Below, in pieces: positions 28,841 through 42,514 of a stretch of DNA of 64,000 bases. Made by a program: the position numbers and the translations under genes. Positions within the stretch are counted from its first letter, which is position 1; the number at the start of each line of letters is the position of its first letter. The notes beneath the pieces were generated by a model. The model saw only the letters and a list, made by a program, of their open reading frames with translations. It was not told the origin of the DNA and did not search any database. Source of the stretch: Camarhynchus parvulus (taxonomy: Eukaryota > Chordata > Aves > Passeriformes > Thraupidae); NCBI RefSeq assembly GCF_901933205.1, contig NC_044591.1:1585501-1649500 (forward strand), read 5' to 3'.

Positions 28841-29536
28841 CAACAAACCCATTTAATAGCAGAGCAATCACCTTCTGGGAACTTCCTTTCACCTTAGACT
28901 TGGCCCACAGGTAGACGCTCCAAGGCTCACAGTTTCCAGAGGAGCTCCATGGAAAATTATTCCAGTTTAAATTAGTTGTCCTTAAAAAGGTATGTGCCTA
29001 CAGCAAACTTTGTAGAGATTCAGAAGTCCTCTTGCACATTCTGACAGCCTCTGAGCAGTGTATTTACACATAATGACTAATTGAACCCCTAGCAGAGCAT
29101 TCCATGCCAAGGTCCATTTCCAGCACCATGCACAGCTTCTTTCAGGCAGGATTTCTGGAGGGCTCTGATTGACAAGGTCTCTAATGAACTCTAATTGAAG
29201 CCTCAGCAGTCTGAAAAACCCAACAACAGATGTGGTGAAAGGGCAAACCACAAACTGTTTTGCTAATGAATGAAAAGTGTCTGGGCTGATGAGGGCCAGT
29301 GACCCAAAAATTCTCTTCTTCCACCCACCCTTTTACTTCTGTTCAAGTTTGGGCCATTTCCCTTGTCAGCACAACACTTGGGGGCAGTCATGGACAGCCC
29401 TGGATGTACTCCATGTATTCAGCTGGGTACCAAGATGCTCCTGCATGAGCCACAGGCAGAAGAACATGGAGAGAGTAAGAGGGACGTCAGGGAGGGAGCT
29501 TGGTGTGGTCATCCTTCCAGCAGGAATAGCATACCA

Positions 29537-29760
29537 GGGCAGGGTTAGATGGGATATTGGGAAGAAATTCCTTCCTGTGAGGGTCTGCACAGGTGCCCAG
29601 AGAAGCTGTGGCTGCCCCTGGATCCCTGGAGTGTTCAAGGCCAGGATGGACAAGGCTGGGAATGAGGTGCTCTCATGGAAGCTGTCCCTGCCCATGGCAG
29701 GTGGTGGGACTGGATGAGCTTACAGGTCCCTCCCAGCACAAACCATTCTGGGACTCTGGG
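29537..29760 (+). mobile_element. CR1 LINE 3' fragment
   Basis: 'GATATTGGGAAGAAATTCCT' leads into a copy that lacks part of the 'GGGCAGGCCCTGGCACAG' section and ends 'CAAACCATTCTGGGACTCTG'. Confidence 0.85.
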
Positions 29761-31806
29761 AAGGAGATGCCTGTTCCTTACTGTGTCAGTTTTGGAAAAC
29801 TCTTTACATACAATGACATTTCTGAGCCATCTTCTCTCCTTTCAATGGATCTTAAGCAAGCAGCCACCATCAGTCTGGAGATTAAATCCTATGAAAACAC
29901 CATGGCACACTGAGCTGCAAACAGACTTCAAGTAATACCCTAAACTTCACCCCAAATACTGACATGAGCCTCTGCTTCCCACCTCCTCCACTGTGGCACT
30001 GGACTGAGCAAGGAAACCCAGCCCAAGGGAGCCAAGAAGTCAGGGTGCCATGTTTTACAATTCTTCCCCTCAGTTCAATGAACCTGCTCATGCTCATTGA
30101 GCATTTGGAGTCTGCCCTTTTTCCCCAAGGAGGTTATTGCCTGCTAATGGGACAGGCAGCAGAATCAAAATGACAGATGTAAAGGTCGGGATGAAATTTG
30201 CCAAAAAAAGGTCAAAAATCTGTTTGCTCCAGTCTGGCTCCTGATGTTTCTGGAGCCATCAGAGGTGGCAGAGCACCCACTGCTCTTGTCTAACCAGGGC
30301 ACACTCCAGGAGCTCAAGGCTGAGTGGCTGCAGAACAGCTCTACAGGTGTCTCAGCAATAAAGGAATCGTGCTGGATTTAATAAATTATTTCATCTCAGC
30401 CCCAGAGGAGGGGCTGCACTGCCTCGTGTGGGGGACACAGACCCTCCTCCTAACAGCCCCCAAAGTGGTCTGATTCATGTTACACTGTGAAAAGGAGCCT
30501 AGGGAATGTGTTGCTGATGGAAAGCATGTAGAGCACTAATGAGCACCATCCAAAAGTAATTCCAGCATTTAGAGGTACCCAGCAATTTTCTGAGTCATTA
30601 AAAAACCTCAGACCAATTACACAGTCAAGCTTACCATGGCTGACCAAACAACTCCTTGTTTGGAGTGGTCCTGGGAGCTGCTCAGACCCCAACACAGGCT
30701 CAGTCCTCCCAATTTCATCACAAAACCAACCATGTCACACCAGATCAGATCAGAGACTTAGTTACTTGTGTCCCACCTCCAGCCACAGCCACAAAAATGA
30801 TGCTTTAGGTTGCCAAGGGTTTTGGGGGCACAGATGTAGCCAATTATTAAATGGTTTCAAGAGAGAGAAATAATCCTTTCCTGCAGGGAATAATTTCTTT
30901 CCTGACCCCCAGAGCTCTCTTACCTGTACCTTGGCTTACATAAGTAAAAGAAATGTTTAGAGTTTGATAAATTTAAGCCAGCCACAACTTTTTGACCACA
31001 GCTTACCAACACCAACTTTAGAAGCACCTCCCAACCAAATCTCTACCTGGTGAGCAGCTGCTCTTCTGCACAAATTTAGAAGCTTAGGTCAGAAATAAGC
31101 AATGTATTTAGAGTGGACAACAGAATCCAGTTTTCCCACTAGCAGACCCTGTACAGATAAAATCCTTATTTCAGTAACACCTTCAGTTACTCCAGAGGCA
31201 ACTGTGCCACACTCTGTTTGAAGGGACATTTGGCACAGACCAGGTTATTACAGCCCAAACGTGCATCACAGGATGTGCCACTTGCAACAAGCCTAGAAAT
31301 CCTTCTTACATCAGTTTTCCTCCCTAGCAGTGTGCAAAGGACAACAAAAAGTTCCAGGGACAAGCAAAAAAAAAGATATCAGACACAAGATGGTCAGCCA
31401 GATTTGGTTTTTGACACTAGACTGCAGAACATCTGAGAGAGCACAAATTATAAATAGATTTGGGTGTTCTCCAGATGCCCAGACCTTCTCAGCAGTGTCT
31501 TTGCAGCATGTGGGGCAGCACAGCCACTGCAGCTCCCAGAGCTCCACACAGCAGGCTGTTTATCAGGAGATAATACCCAGGTGCAAGGGCCTGCATCCAT
31601 CTGCACTCACTGTCCCAAACTGCAGCAGCAGCCTCCAAGCTGGCACCTGGGCTGAGCTCATTAGGAGAGCTGCTAATGACTGCTCACACTCACTAAGTGT
31701 CCCTGCACACACAGCCCAAAACAACCCCTGCATTCCTGACATTGCTTGGCCAGTGGTTGTTTGTTCAACCTTGCCCAAAGACAAGGGGACAGACAAATCA
31801 CCAGAC

Positions 31807-32211
31807 TGCCACTGCCATATTTTCTAGAAAAATCCTTTTGCCAGGATTTCTTCTCCTGGGAAGCTGAAGAGCCTCGGAGAAAAACGAAAATAATAATGAT
31901 CTGATTGCTTCTCCTGTGTTTTGCTGCTTTGGAATGTGGCTGGAGATTGTTTATCCAACAGGTGGTTGTCTGATTGGTTTCATGTGAATTGTTTTGACTT
32001 AATGACCGATCACAGCCAGCTGTGTCAGGACTCTGGAAGCAGTCATGAGTTTTCATGATCATTCTTTGTAACCTTCTCTCTGTATCCTTTCTCTATTCTT
32101 TAGTACAGTTTTAGTATAGCATAATATCATATCATAATAAATTAGTCTTCTAAGAACATGGAGTCAGACTCTCAATTCCTCCTTCGTCCTGGGGACCCTG
32201 AAAATACCACA
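31807..32211 (+). mobile_element. Solo LTR of the same family, beside CAPZB exon 2
   Basis: 405-bp solo LTR beginning TGCCACTGCC and ending ATACCACA, with a 6-bp target duplication CCAGAC at 31801-31806 and 32212-32217. It shares 'TGGTTTCATGTGAATTG', 'TTCTTTAGTACAGTTTTAGT' and 'ACATGGAGTCAGACTCTCAA' with the family. It is antisense to CAPZB and ends 82 bp from the exon 2 donor. Confidence 0.88.
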
Positions 32212-32260
32212 CCAGACCTTCCAGTTGCCCCAGAAGTTCTTACATACCAAGCCTTTGTCA

Positions 32261-32473
<213 letters not shown>

Positions 32474-34597
32474 TCACTGCATTTGATTGTGGATTATTGA
32501 CTTGGCAACGTAACACCGTGCAGTTGATAGAAAGGAGTGCAGTTCTTACCTCACCAAACTCCTTCCAATGTTTCTGAAAGTGTTTAATGTTGTGTTGTTG
32601 TGTTGTTTTTCCACACTATCTCAGTAATAACCTGGGTTAGGGAACTGAAAGTTCCTTCTCCCAAAGCAGGTTTAACACTCCCTCATCTGCACTGATCAGT
32701 CTGAGATAACCAGCATCCAAGACAAACTCTGTTCCACCACAGAGCTCCCTCTGCCCTGCAGCTTTATCAGAAAACCAGAATGAAACACGCACATAAAGCA
32801 TTATCCATTATTTCCTTCTTCCTACAAAGCACACATCAAGAGCTGCCTGTACCTAAGAAATCAGGGATCAGTTATTTAGAACTAACACAGCAGCTTTCTG
32901 CAAAGGGCTCACTGTAGCTGCTCTCACACCAATTCTGACACAAACAACCTTAAACTCCACTTCAGGGTCAGAACACGTGCCCCAGACACCTGAGGAGCTG
33001 AACCACGGTGCTGACATAACCTTTAGCTGTCCTGTCCACCAACAGACACAAACAGACACTTTCCTGCTGACCTAAGAGCACCCAAAATCTGCACAAGTTC
33101 CTTTGATCCCAGGCCAGGTGAAGCACAACCAGTTTGCTCTCACTGCTCCTCCCCTCCATTTTCTCTTTGCCATTTCCAGCCACCCAAATCCCACGAGCTG
33201 AGGTTTAATTTCACCCTCCCGTGTTCTGTCAAGCTCCCAAAGTCTTATTTGAAAACAGCTTCAATACCAACACAGTTCCATTATCACATTATCCAACACA
33301 GCAGCCCCCAGGACAGGGAGAAACAGGAAGCCAAGTTTCCTGCAATTAAGCCAAACCTGTGGAATGAGGGAAGGAGGGAGTTTCATGGACATCCATTAGG
33401 AAGCTGTTCATCAGATGGCCATGGGAAGGAACTCCTCACTTTCAGCTACTGAACTCTGAGACCCCAAGGCCAGAGACTCTGGAGGTGGCCTGTGCCTGCC
33501 CAGCTGTGCAGCCATGCCAGGAGGGATCTCCCTTCCCAGGTATAGTCTGTGCCTCCTGCGGCCCCCTGCATCCAGGAAGGAAACCTGGCACATTGTCACA
33601 GACACTGTCACAGGGTTCTGCTCCTCACTTGTGATCATGGGAACACTCAGGGAAGTGCTCTGTCCTCCTCTGCCAGCTGGAATTGTTTAAAAGACAAAAA
33701 AGCCTAGGGAAGGATGTTACAAACCACCACTAAGGCTGCAACCCCAGAGTAAGTATTTTACAGGGAGGCAAACTGAAAATAAAGTACACAGCATGGAGGA
33801 GAATGCACACTTGCAGTGTTTATGGATTAACCAAGAGAACCTGGAGTGCCCATTTTTACCCAAAATATTCAGTAACAGCTGTAAAAGACACGAGCAGGAT
33901 TGTTTAAGGCAGAGATCCCCCAAGGGGTTCAGACACAGCTGACATCCATGGCTGTGTGCAATGGAAAAACAAAAATATCCAGGCCCATACAGTGCCTGGA
34001 ACAGTGCATTTCCCTGGTACCAGGAGTTTGGAAAAGCAAGGCTGAGCAGCAGGACTCCTCAGCTTCTCACAGAGCATTTAGGTAATTAAACAGCTTGCCA
34101 GCAGATCTCCTAAAGCACCAAAATAAAGGCAGGTTCTGCTGCAGTTGTGTCCCTAAATCCACGGTTATTCAGCCACTTTAATCCAGCATAAATCCAGCTG
34201 GAATGGTCAAAAAGGCAACACAAGCTGACAAATCACAGAGCAAAGTGGTACCAGAGACATCTGGTACATCCTAGTTCAGAACCGAACAGGGAAGTGAACC
34301 AGGATCCTCTGCTCCTGGTTCTTGCTCTGCAGGTGAAGATTTGAAGGCAGGTGTGTGGTCAAACCCAGCAGGAGGAGCTGGAGCAGCTGCAGGCAGTGAC
34401 ACACAGCGACAGGGAGCACATCCCAGGTGCCAGCAGCACAGAGCTGCCTGGTGTCACAGGGGGTGAAAATCCCAGCACGCGCTGCCACTGCAGCTCTCAG
34501 AGTGGCACTGGATCAGAGGAGCTGAATCCCCCCAGAGCCTCCCCACAGCTGTCAGAGGAAGGGGCTCTGGGGGAGCTCAGGACGTGCCAAACCTCAC

Positions 34598-35170
34598 TGT
34601 CACTGACACATTGCATGAAAATCCTTTCGCTAGGATTTTTCTCCTGAGAAGCCTCAGAAAAGAAATGTAAACAATAACTCTCTGATGGCTATGGAATGTG
34701 GTCTGGAGATGGCTTAGCAACAGGGGCATCTTTGATTGGTCTCATGTAGATTGGTCATCAAGTAAAAACAATCATGGTCCAGCTGTGTCAGACTCACTGG
34801 TCAGTCACAAGATTTTATTACTCATTCTTTTCTAACCTTCTGATGAAATCCTTTCTCATTCTTTAGTATAGTTTTAGTATATAATATAATAAATATAATA
34901 TAATAAATATATTATATGTTATATGATATGATGTGATATAATATAGTATAGTATAATATACTATAGTATAATATGCTACAGTATACTATAGTATAATATA
35001 CTATAATATAATATACTATAATATACTATACTATAATATACTATAATATACTATACTATAATATACTATACTATAATATAATATAATAATATATCAACCT
35101 TCTGAAACATGGAGTCAAGATTCTCATCTCTCCCCTCGTCCTGGAGACCCACAAACACCCCCACACCCCA
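34598..35170 (+). mobile_element. Solo LTR of the same family, enlarged by an AT repeat
   Basis: Starts TGTCACTGACACATTGCATG and ends in the CCCACACCCCA region. The order of family blocks (TTGATTGGTCTCATGTAGAT, TTCTTTAGTATAGTTTTAGT, ACATGGAGTCAAGATTCTCA) is kept, but about 220 bp of TATAATATAC-type repeat sits between the last two. The exact 3' border and target duplication are unclear. Confidence 0.8.
34872..35095. repeat. TATAATATACTA-type AT satellite inside an LTR
   Basis: About 220 bp composed almost only of A and T with recurrent TATAATATACTA and ACTATAGTATA motifs. Many units are self-complementary. It interrupts the LTR at 34598-35170. Confidence 0.9.
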
Positions 35171-36822
35171 CCTACTTCTCTAAACTTCACCTGTCCTGAA
35201 TTCCCATTTGCTTAATTCTATAAAATCACATGCTGAAGACCAGGTTTCTTACCAGGCCTCCAGACAAAACATTTCCATGGAATTTCTGCCTTTACCCAAG
35301 AGAGGCTCCTGCTCTCTGGGCAGCTGATCAGACAGGCTGTCTCCCAGGCTGGGCTGCTCCCACAGCCAAGCTCTTTGAGCTTGCAGCACTTAATGAGCTC
35401 AGTGTTTACCTGACAGGAGGTCCTTTTCCATCATTCCTGTTTCATCCAGCCCAGAACCTCCTGTGGAGGAGCAGGGAGTTCAGACAGAAATTCTAAATGA
35501 AGTTTTATTACAGCTGAAGTCACTGAAGGATTTAGAGATCATAGGAATCTCAAAAGACTAAAAATATTAGCTTAGATGAAAGCTCTTTAATAAGTTTCCT
35601 TTAAAGATGTTTGCCTATCTAGAATCTCCACTTAAGCACCTGTTACAGCATTCCCATGGCACTGCCCCAGGGAAAAAGATTATGAGAATGTCTGTACTAG
35701 TTATTTTACAGCTTCCTTTGTCTGCATCTCCTCTTCTTTTTGGTCTCTTTGCTGTATTTTGCTTATTTACAAAAGAGAAACCCTCTCACAACAGCCACAG
35801 GTCATCTGGGCACTCTGTGTTAAAGTTCAAATGTGCTGAAAAATTAATAAAAATAATTGTATAAACGTGCAGTTGTAAAAGGGTACAGCTGTGCACCTTA
35901 ATTTTAAAGGCTGACTATGGGCAGATGTCATTCAGTGCAGAAAACACAAATAAAAAATCCCAGGTAGTTACCATAGGTATGGAAATCACAAAAAATGAAA
36001 CAGGCAGCAAGCTGGACTTGCTTTTGACTCCCACTTGCCATGTCTAGAGCTCCTTGGGGTGAGGGGCACAAGGTACTGTGTGCTGGAATCCCCAGCAAAC
36101 AGGAGCTGAGCCAAGCCCACCCAAAGCTGGGAGCAGAGAGCTGCTCCTGGCACCAAACCTGACCTGCAGCCCTGGCACAGCCCTGGCACTGACCAAGGAG
36201 CCCTTCTGCACCAGGAGGCACATCCAGAGCCTCTCCAGCTCCAGCAGAACCAGGAACACCTCACTGAAGTGTTCATCTGTTTGCTCTTTCCAACAGACAC
36301 CAGCACTTGGCTGAGTTCCTACAGGTATTCTGCATTTCTAAAATATTTTTACAAGTGCTTTTGACTGCACACATTTACAGAAACCCACAGGCTTCATTCC
36401 CAAGTGTGGCAATGGACAGTTCTCCACTGCCAGTTACCTGAGACTTCACCTATATTCATTCTTCCAGGAGGGCTTACACAAACCTGCAGCTCTCCCAAGG
36501 CCATTCCACTTGAAAGGAGGTAAAAGACTCATTTAAAGCTCCTGGCCTGGTAGTCAGCAGGAATTTGGTCCCATTTATCACAAAGCCCTGCAGATTGAAC
36601 ATCCCTCCACACCTCTGCTGGGACACTCCTGCTCATCTGAGCCTGTTATTGCTGAGCACAAACAGAGCTGGGCAGTGTTTTCAAACAGGAACCCAGGCTG
36701 GTTTCACTTCTGGGCTCTATTTCTGTACTAGCCCCACTTGCAACTCGCTGAGCCAAGAGCTGAGACAGCTCCATGCTACAGCAGTGGGAGCTCCTCCCAC
36801 TTCAGCCCTTCCTGGGAAGAAT

Positions 36823-36862
36823 TAATAACAATAACTATTGTTATTGTTATTATTATTATTAT
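36823..36862. repeat. ATT microsatellite with 10-bp inverted repeat
   Basis: AATAACAATA (36824-36833) and TATTGTTATT (36836-36845) form a perfect inverted repeat with a 2-base spacer, continued by (TTA)n. Confidence 0.85.
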
Positions 36863-39800
36863 TCAGGCCACCAAATCTTTTCCGCCAGCAAACCCAGTAC
36901 AACATTGCTGCTCCAGGCATGACGATGCTCCCAACTCCCTTTTCCATCTCTGACATCAGCTGAGAACAACTGGTGGACCCAGAAATTACTGCAGGTGAAA
37001 AAGCCACACCCCTGATGATGATGTGACAGATAAACACCTTGGAGACACTTCACACCCAAGTTCCAGCCAACACCAGCATCTGAAAGGTTATCCAAATTCA
37101 AAGTACAAACAACCATATCAATGTTCAGACAGCAAAAATATAAGGTAAAAACCTCATGAGACAGTGCAACCAGAACATCTGCTCAATGCCATGCAATTCA
37201 AAGCAACCTCACATCAGATCACTCTGGTCACTGGTCAGTTTGCAGGCAAAATATCTCTGTAAACTAATCCAGGCTCAGAAGTACACAACCAGCAAATGAC
37301 TTTTTCCTTCCTTTCAAGCTGCAGACATACCCAAGATTGTAAATCACATATTTCCTGTCAGTTCTCCCAACAGGAATGTCTGACTAATGTTTCAGCTTTG
37401 TGGTACTACAACACTAAGTTTTTTTAATTGAAACAGATACCCAGCTTCCCCTCCTGCTCGTCATTTTAATCCCTGCCAACTTCCAGAGCTGCAAGGGCAG
37501 AAGATTCCCTTTTCCAATTACACAATAGGATAGTATTACTGCTAGAAGCTGCAGCAAGGCTTGAATTATTGTAACCCTTGGGTAATAAAAAGTACAGTAG
37601 TATGTTAAGTTGCAAGGTTCCCTTCTCAGCTGTCAGCATTCACTTTGTAGGATATTAGATGGGAACTGTCTGACCTGGGAAAGCCCAGAGAAGTTCTGCA
37701 CTCATGACATTTCCATCAGCTGCACATATTCCTCACAATCTGTTTTTCCACATGATTTTTTCCCTTGACTATTAACCCTCCTCTGGCAGATCCTATCTAA
37801 AACCATTTGTAATGGACTCATAAATCACAGCTCTGTGACAGCAAGGTGTGCTGGGGAGAAACAGCAATAGCACAGTTAGGAAACAATCAAAGGTAATAAA
37901 ACCTGAACACAGACTCTGCTGCGGACTGTCATAAAAGGTCAAAGATTATTAAAAAACAAGACACTGATGCAGACCTCATTCTCTCCAGCCACTTTTACCT
38001 TTGTCTGGTTTTGGCTGGGATGGATGCAGTGGTTTTTATTATCTCCAACACTTCTGAGCACATGGAATGCTCAGGAACGAGCTCAGCCCAATTTGCTGTG
38101 GTCAAGCCCAAACAGCCCCAAGTGCTGCCACCACTCCTTCCACGAAAACCAAGTGAGAAGGATTAGAGATTAAAATAAAAGCAAGAAGTGATGGATCAGA
38201 AGGCTTTAGCAGAGGCTGCTGTGCTCTGGCTCCCCCAGGTCCCCTGTAATCTGTACTTATTTACAGAGCAATTGTACAAGTCACGTCACAGCTTCTGAGT
38301 CAGCGAATCCTCCTTGGAGATGTCCTCCTGCCCATTATTCATCTCATTCTGCAGTGCTCCAACTTCTCAGTACAACTGAGCACACAGCAGCACTAGCCCC
38401 AATAAATGACTGAACACACTCTCACAACTTGTTCCCTGAGTTCAGGTGTTGGTGTTGTACACACTGCAAACACAGCCAAAAAACCACAAAAACACTGAGC
38501 AGCTTTTGTCCTCCATTGCTCCAGGAATGGAACTCAGGTGAAATTCAGAGGGACAGGAGGGACCTCCTTGAAGAGGTTCTCTAGGAACAAGTAGCTCATA
38601 CATCTGCCCTGAAGCCTCATGAAGAGGAACTAAAATAATCCATGGGCAGGAGAGAGGCAAGGCAGCTTCACCTTCTTTGGCACCAGAGTGCTGCTGACAT
38701 GGGATGCTTCTCACCATTTCAGGCTGCCAATCCAGCCAGGGCAAGTCCTGCACAGATTAAAGGAGCAGCAATGGGCTTCTAGGGCAGCTACCAAAGAGAT
38801 CTCCTCCTCCTCCAGACAAGCTCAAGGACCAGTGTTTTGCCAAATCCTTGGTTATCCCTTCAGCCTCCAGCAGCTCTTCCAAGCATCCCTGCAATCAGCT
38901 GAGCCTGATTTCCCTTCCTCATTCCCACCTCCAAACCAGGCCAGCTCCCTGCCCCCAGGACAAGCCCAACACCCCAGCCCAACTCTAAAACAATCATCAA
39001 GTGGCTTCTAATACACTGAAGGCACTCCCATCTGTGAGCTTCTAAACAATCCAGAGCTGCCTGCAGCCTGATCTCAGGGACCAACCAGCTGTTCAAAACA
39101 TTTTACACCCAGGGAGAAGAGCTACAACCCCTGATAGCCTGGAGCAGGGCACTTGTCTGCAATTCCCTAACTGTTCACAAGTAAGGATCAGGCATCTCCA
39201 GGAGCACATTCTGCAGGTGGTTTCCAGCCCTGTAGGTGTTCTCTGACCAGATGCAGTTCCTGTTAGCACATCTACAGAGGTGCACAGCACACAGGGAAAA
39301 ATTAACATTTCCTTGGCACCTCCTTCCCAGCAAGGATGTATTTCCAGGTGGCACATCCTTGGGTCTACTCTCAAAACTAACGTATCCCTTTAGTTTCTAT
39401 AAATCCAGGGCAAGTTTCCATCATGTGCCCAAGGAAAAGAGCCATCACACACCACCAGGAGAGCAGCATGGAGCAGCACCAAGGCTTTCTGGGATCAGCT
39501 TCTCATCCCGACCTTTTGCCAGGATCACTAATGATTTCTGCACTAGCATTTGTCTTCTGGGTAACAGAAACAATGTTTTATTTATTAAACTTGTCATTGA
39601 ACATGACAATGCAATTTACTGGCTTTCATCTGGTGCCAAGAATTCCTGTGAAGCATAAAGTTTGCAAAAAGTCACTTCCCCATAAATCGTGGCAGTGAGT
39701 GACTATGCAATCTGCCAGCCCCACATGAAAGTGGAAAGTGGGGCTACAGATAAAAGTTGCACAGATTGCAAAAAAAACCATGCTAAACTTCTAATAAATG

Positions 39801-42107
39801 GATTAAAGACATTGAAGTTGCCTGTAGAACTGACCAACTTTGCCAACAGGTTTTATGATTAATGTAACTGCACAGTGGGGGATTTTCCCCATTTTAAGTC
39901 TAGATTTCACAAAAATAATATTTTCTATGTTAGCTCTAACTACAGATAGGAAATCTTAGCTAAACAAAATGCAAATAACCTGTTAGAGCACAGCACTGAG
40001 AGACAAGAACTTGGCCTGATTTTGCAAACTCTTCCTGAGGCAGCTGCAACACTTGGTTTCACTACCAGGAGAGATGAACACAAGTGTGTTTGTGCCCCAA
40101 AATGTTTTGAAATCACCCAATGCAGTAGGTCTGAGTCAGTTCACAAGTCTGGTGACCTGTTTCTCACACTGTCTTCCTGCTTTCCACTCAAATCTTCTGA
40201 GGAAGAGCCCCAGTCCATCCCTAGAGAAGGGCTGCTCAATTTTTACAGGGGTCATTTCTTTCATTTTTTTTAATTGAAACCATAATTACTACAAATACAG
40301 CAGCTCTGAGATTCAGCACTGCCATTTGCCATCCTGACCATCTGCAAACATGTCATTTGTGATGCTTTCTTTTAATCCTGCTAATGCCCAATGACCTTTT
40401 CAAATGCTCTTTTCTTCTCTGCACTCCTGTTTGTTTCATGTTCCAATCAGGCTGGTCACAAAAGTTTTGGAACTGCTCAATTAAAATGGAGAAGTTTTTT
40501 GTGCAGAAAGAGCAAAGTTGGGCAAGTTGGTCTTGGCCTGACAGATCCAGGTTCTCCTTCCAGTCAACTGCAACTTAAATGCAGTTTTGTGAGAAATCAC
40601 ATCAAAAACATTTGAGAAAATACACATTGTGGAGCAGCAGGGAGCATGCACTGTATCTGAAGGTGACAGCAAACACCCTGTGCTTACTGACAGCAGAACT
40701 AACAGTGTCAACATCCCAAATTCAGGATTTGCTCTATCCCAGCTCTCTGTGGAGCCAACAGCTGCCTGGCTTAAGTGCAAACTCAGCACTTTCCAGCTCC
40801 TGGAGGCTGCAGCCAGGGTTGTAAATTCAGGAGATAACTCTGCAAGTAACCGGATGCCTGGCAAGGCAGGCAGGAGACAGAGGATCTCTCATTAGCCCTC
40901 TTCCCTGAAAGTTCTCCCATTCCTCAAAGGTCAGGAAAGTAGGTTAATATGCCTTCTGCTTGGGTCACACATGACATAGCTCAGTGACTGCCCTGCAGAG
41001 CTCCCAACAGCCCAGGTCTGCCCCAGGAATTCAAGGTTTAAAGGAGGAAGCTCCTGGTTTTGCACACCTATAGCCATAGGAATATCACTCCTAACAACAT
41101 GTTCACAGCTGCCAGAATTCCTTCCTTTGCTGGAATTCCCAGACCTGCCCATCCTTGCAGGTTTTTCATGCCTTCTTCATCACGTCTGAACCCACCTGAG
41201 CTGCTCTCCATCACACCTGCACACAGGCAGCCAGCTCCACACAGGCTCTGTGGCCGTTCCCAGCAGGGGTGACACTTTCTGTGGGAGCAGGGCTCACCTG
41301 GCACACCCGTGCCAGCTTCAACCCCCATCAGGTTTTTCCTTCACTCCCACATGAAGTTAACAGTTATTCCACCTGGCCACTCTGCACCTCACCAAGCTCT
41401 GGATTAGCCCTGCCTGGACTCATGGCTACCTGAAGCTGCTTTTGGCCACCCAGTGGAGCACCATCAATGCTGAGCCAAGATCACACCCAAACCTCTCTCG
41501 ATGACACCTGGATCTGCAGGGTGGCAGCACCTGCTGGATAAATACAGCTGTAGTCAGCACAATGCAGCTGATATTTTACCTCATTCCTCCATTTCATGCC
41601 TCTCTCCTCCCTTGAATTAACACACCAAAAGCCCCATCTCTTGTTTCCTGAGCCTGTCTCGGGTTGCAAGCCCAGGCTGGCAGCCAGGCCTGACAGAAGC
41701 TTTTTAAATCCTGGTATTTACCAAGGCAAAAATGTCCAGGGAAGGCAGGTAACACGACATCACTGTCAAACTCAGCAGTTTGTCTAATGGAAAAGAGAAA
41801 AAGTATCACCTAAAGAAACACAAACAAAACTCCCTGAGAGAATAAAGAGTATTTTATTTATGGTGGCTTCAGGCAACCACTAAGCTTCTGTCTTCAGTGC
41901 AGTCTCAAACATTTTTCCTTCCGCACAAAATCCTCTTACTTAAGTGCTGTTTTCAGCCTTGTTTCAGCTGATGCTGCTAAAACTGTGAGCTCCTGAGTTC
42001 TGCTTTCACCCAGGCTCGTAACACACCCACTTTGCAACAAGGACATGACTGAAATTCCAAGGCAGTGCAGCAGGAAAGGACGGGGCTCCACTCTGTGCGG
42101 ATGATGT

Positions 42108-42514
42108 CCCCTCCAGAGCCAGGGAAAGGACAGTCCAATCCCCTCCAGAGCCAGGGAATGGACAGTCCAGTCCCCTCCAGAGCCAGGGAATGGACACATC
42201 CCCTCCAGAGCCAGGGAATGGACAGTCCAGTCCCCTCCAGAGCCAGCGAGGGACAGTCCAGTCCCCTCCAGAGGCAGGGAGGGACACATCCCCTCCAGAG
42301 GCAGGGAGGGACACATCCCCTCCAGAGGCAGGGAATGGACACATCCCCTCCAGAGCCAGGGAATGGACAGTCCAGTCCCCTCCAGAGCCAGGGAATGGAC
42401 AGTCCAGTCCCCTCCAGAGGCAGGGAGGGACACATCCCCTCCAGAGGCAGGGAGGGACACATCCCCTCCAGAGGCAGGGAGGGACACATCCCCTCCAGAG
42501 GCAGGGAGGGACAG
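42108..42514. repeat. Composite minisatellite, 14 units of 27-32 bp
   Basis: All units begin CCCCTCCAGAG. Type A (31-32 bp) continues CCAGGGAATGGACAGTCCAGT, type B (27 bp) continues GCAGGGAGGGACACAT, and 28-bp hybrids exist. Order: six A-like units (one of them a hybrid) and B units alternate in blocks, with the last unit diverging after GGGACAGG. It lies in CAPZB intron 1. Confidence 0.9.
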
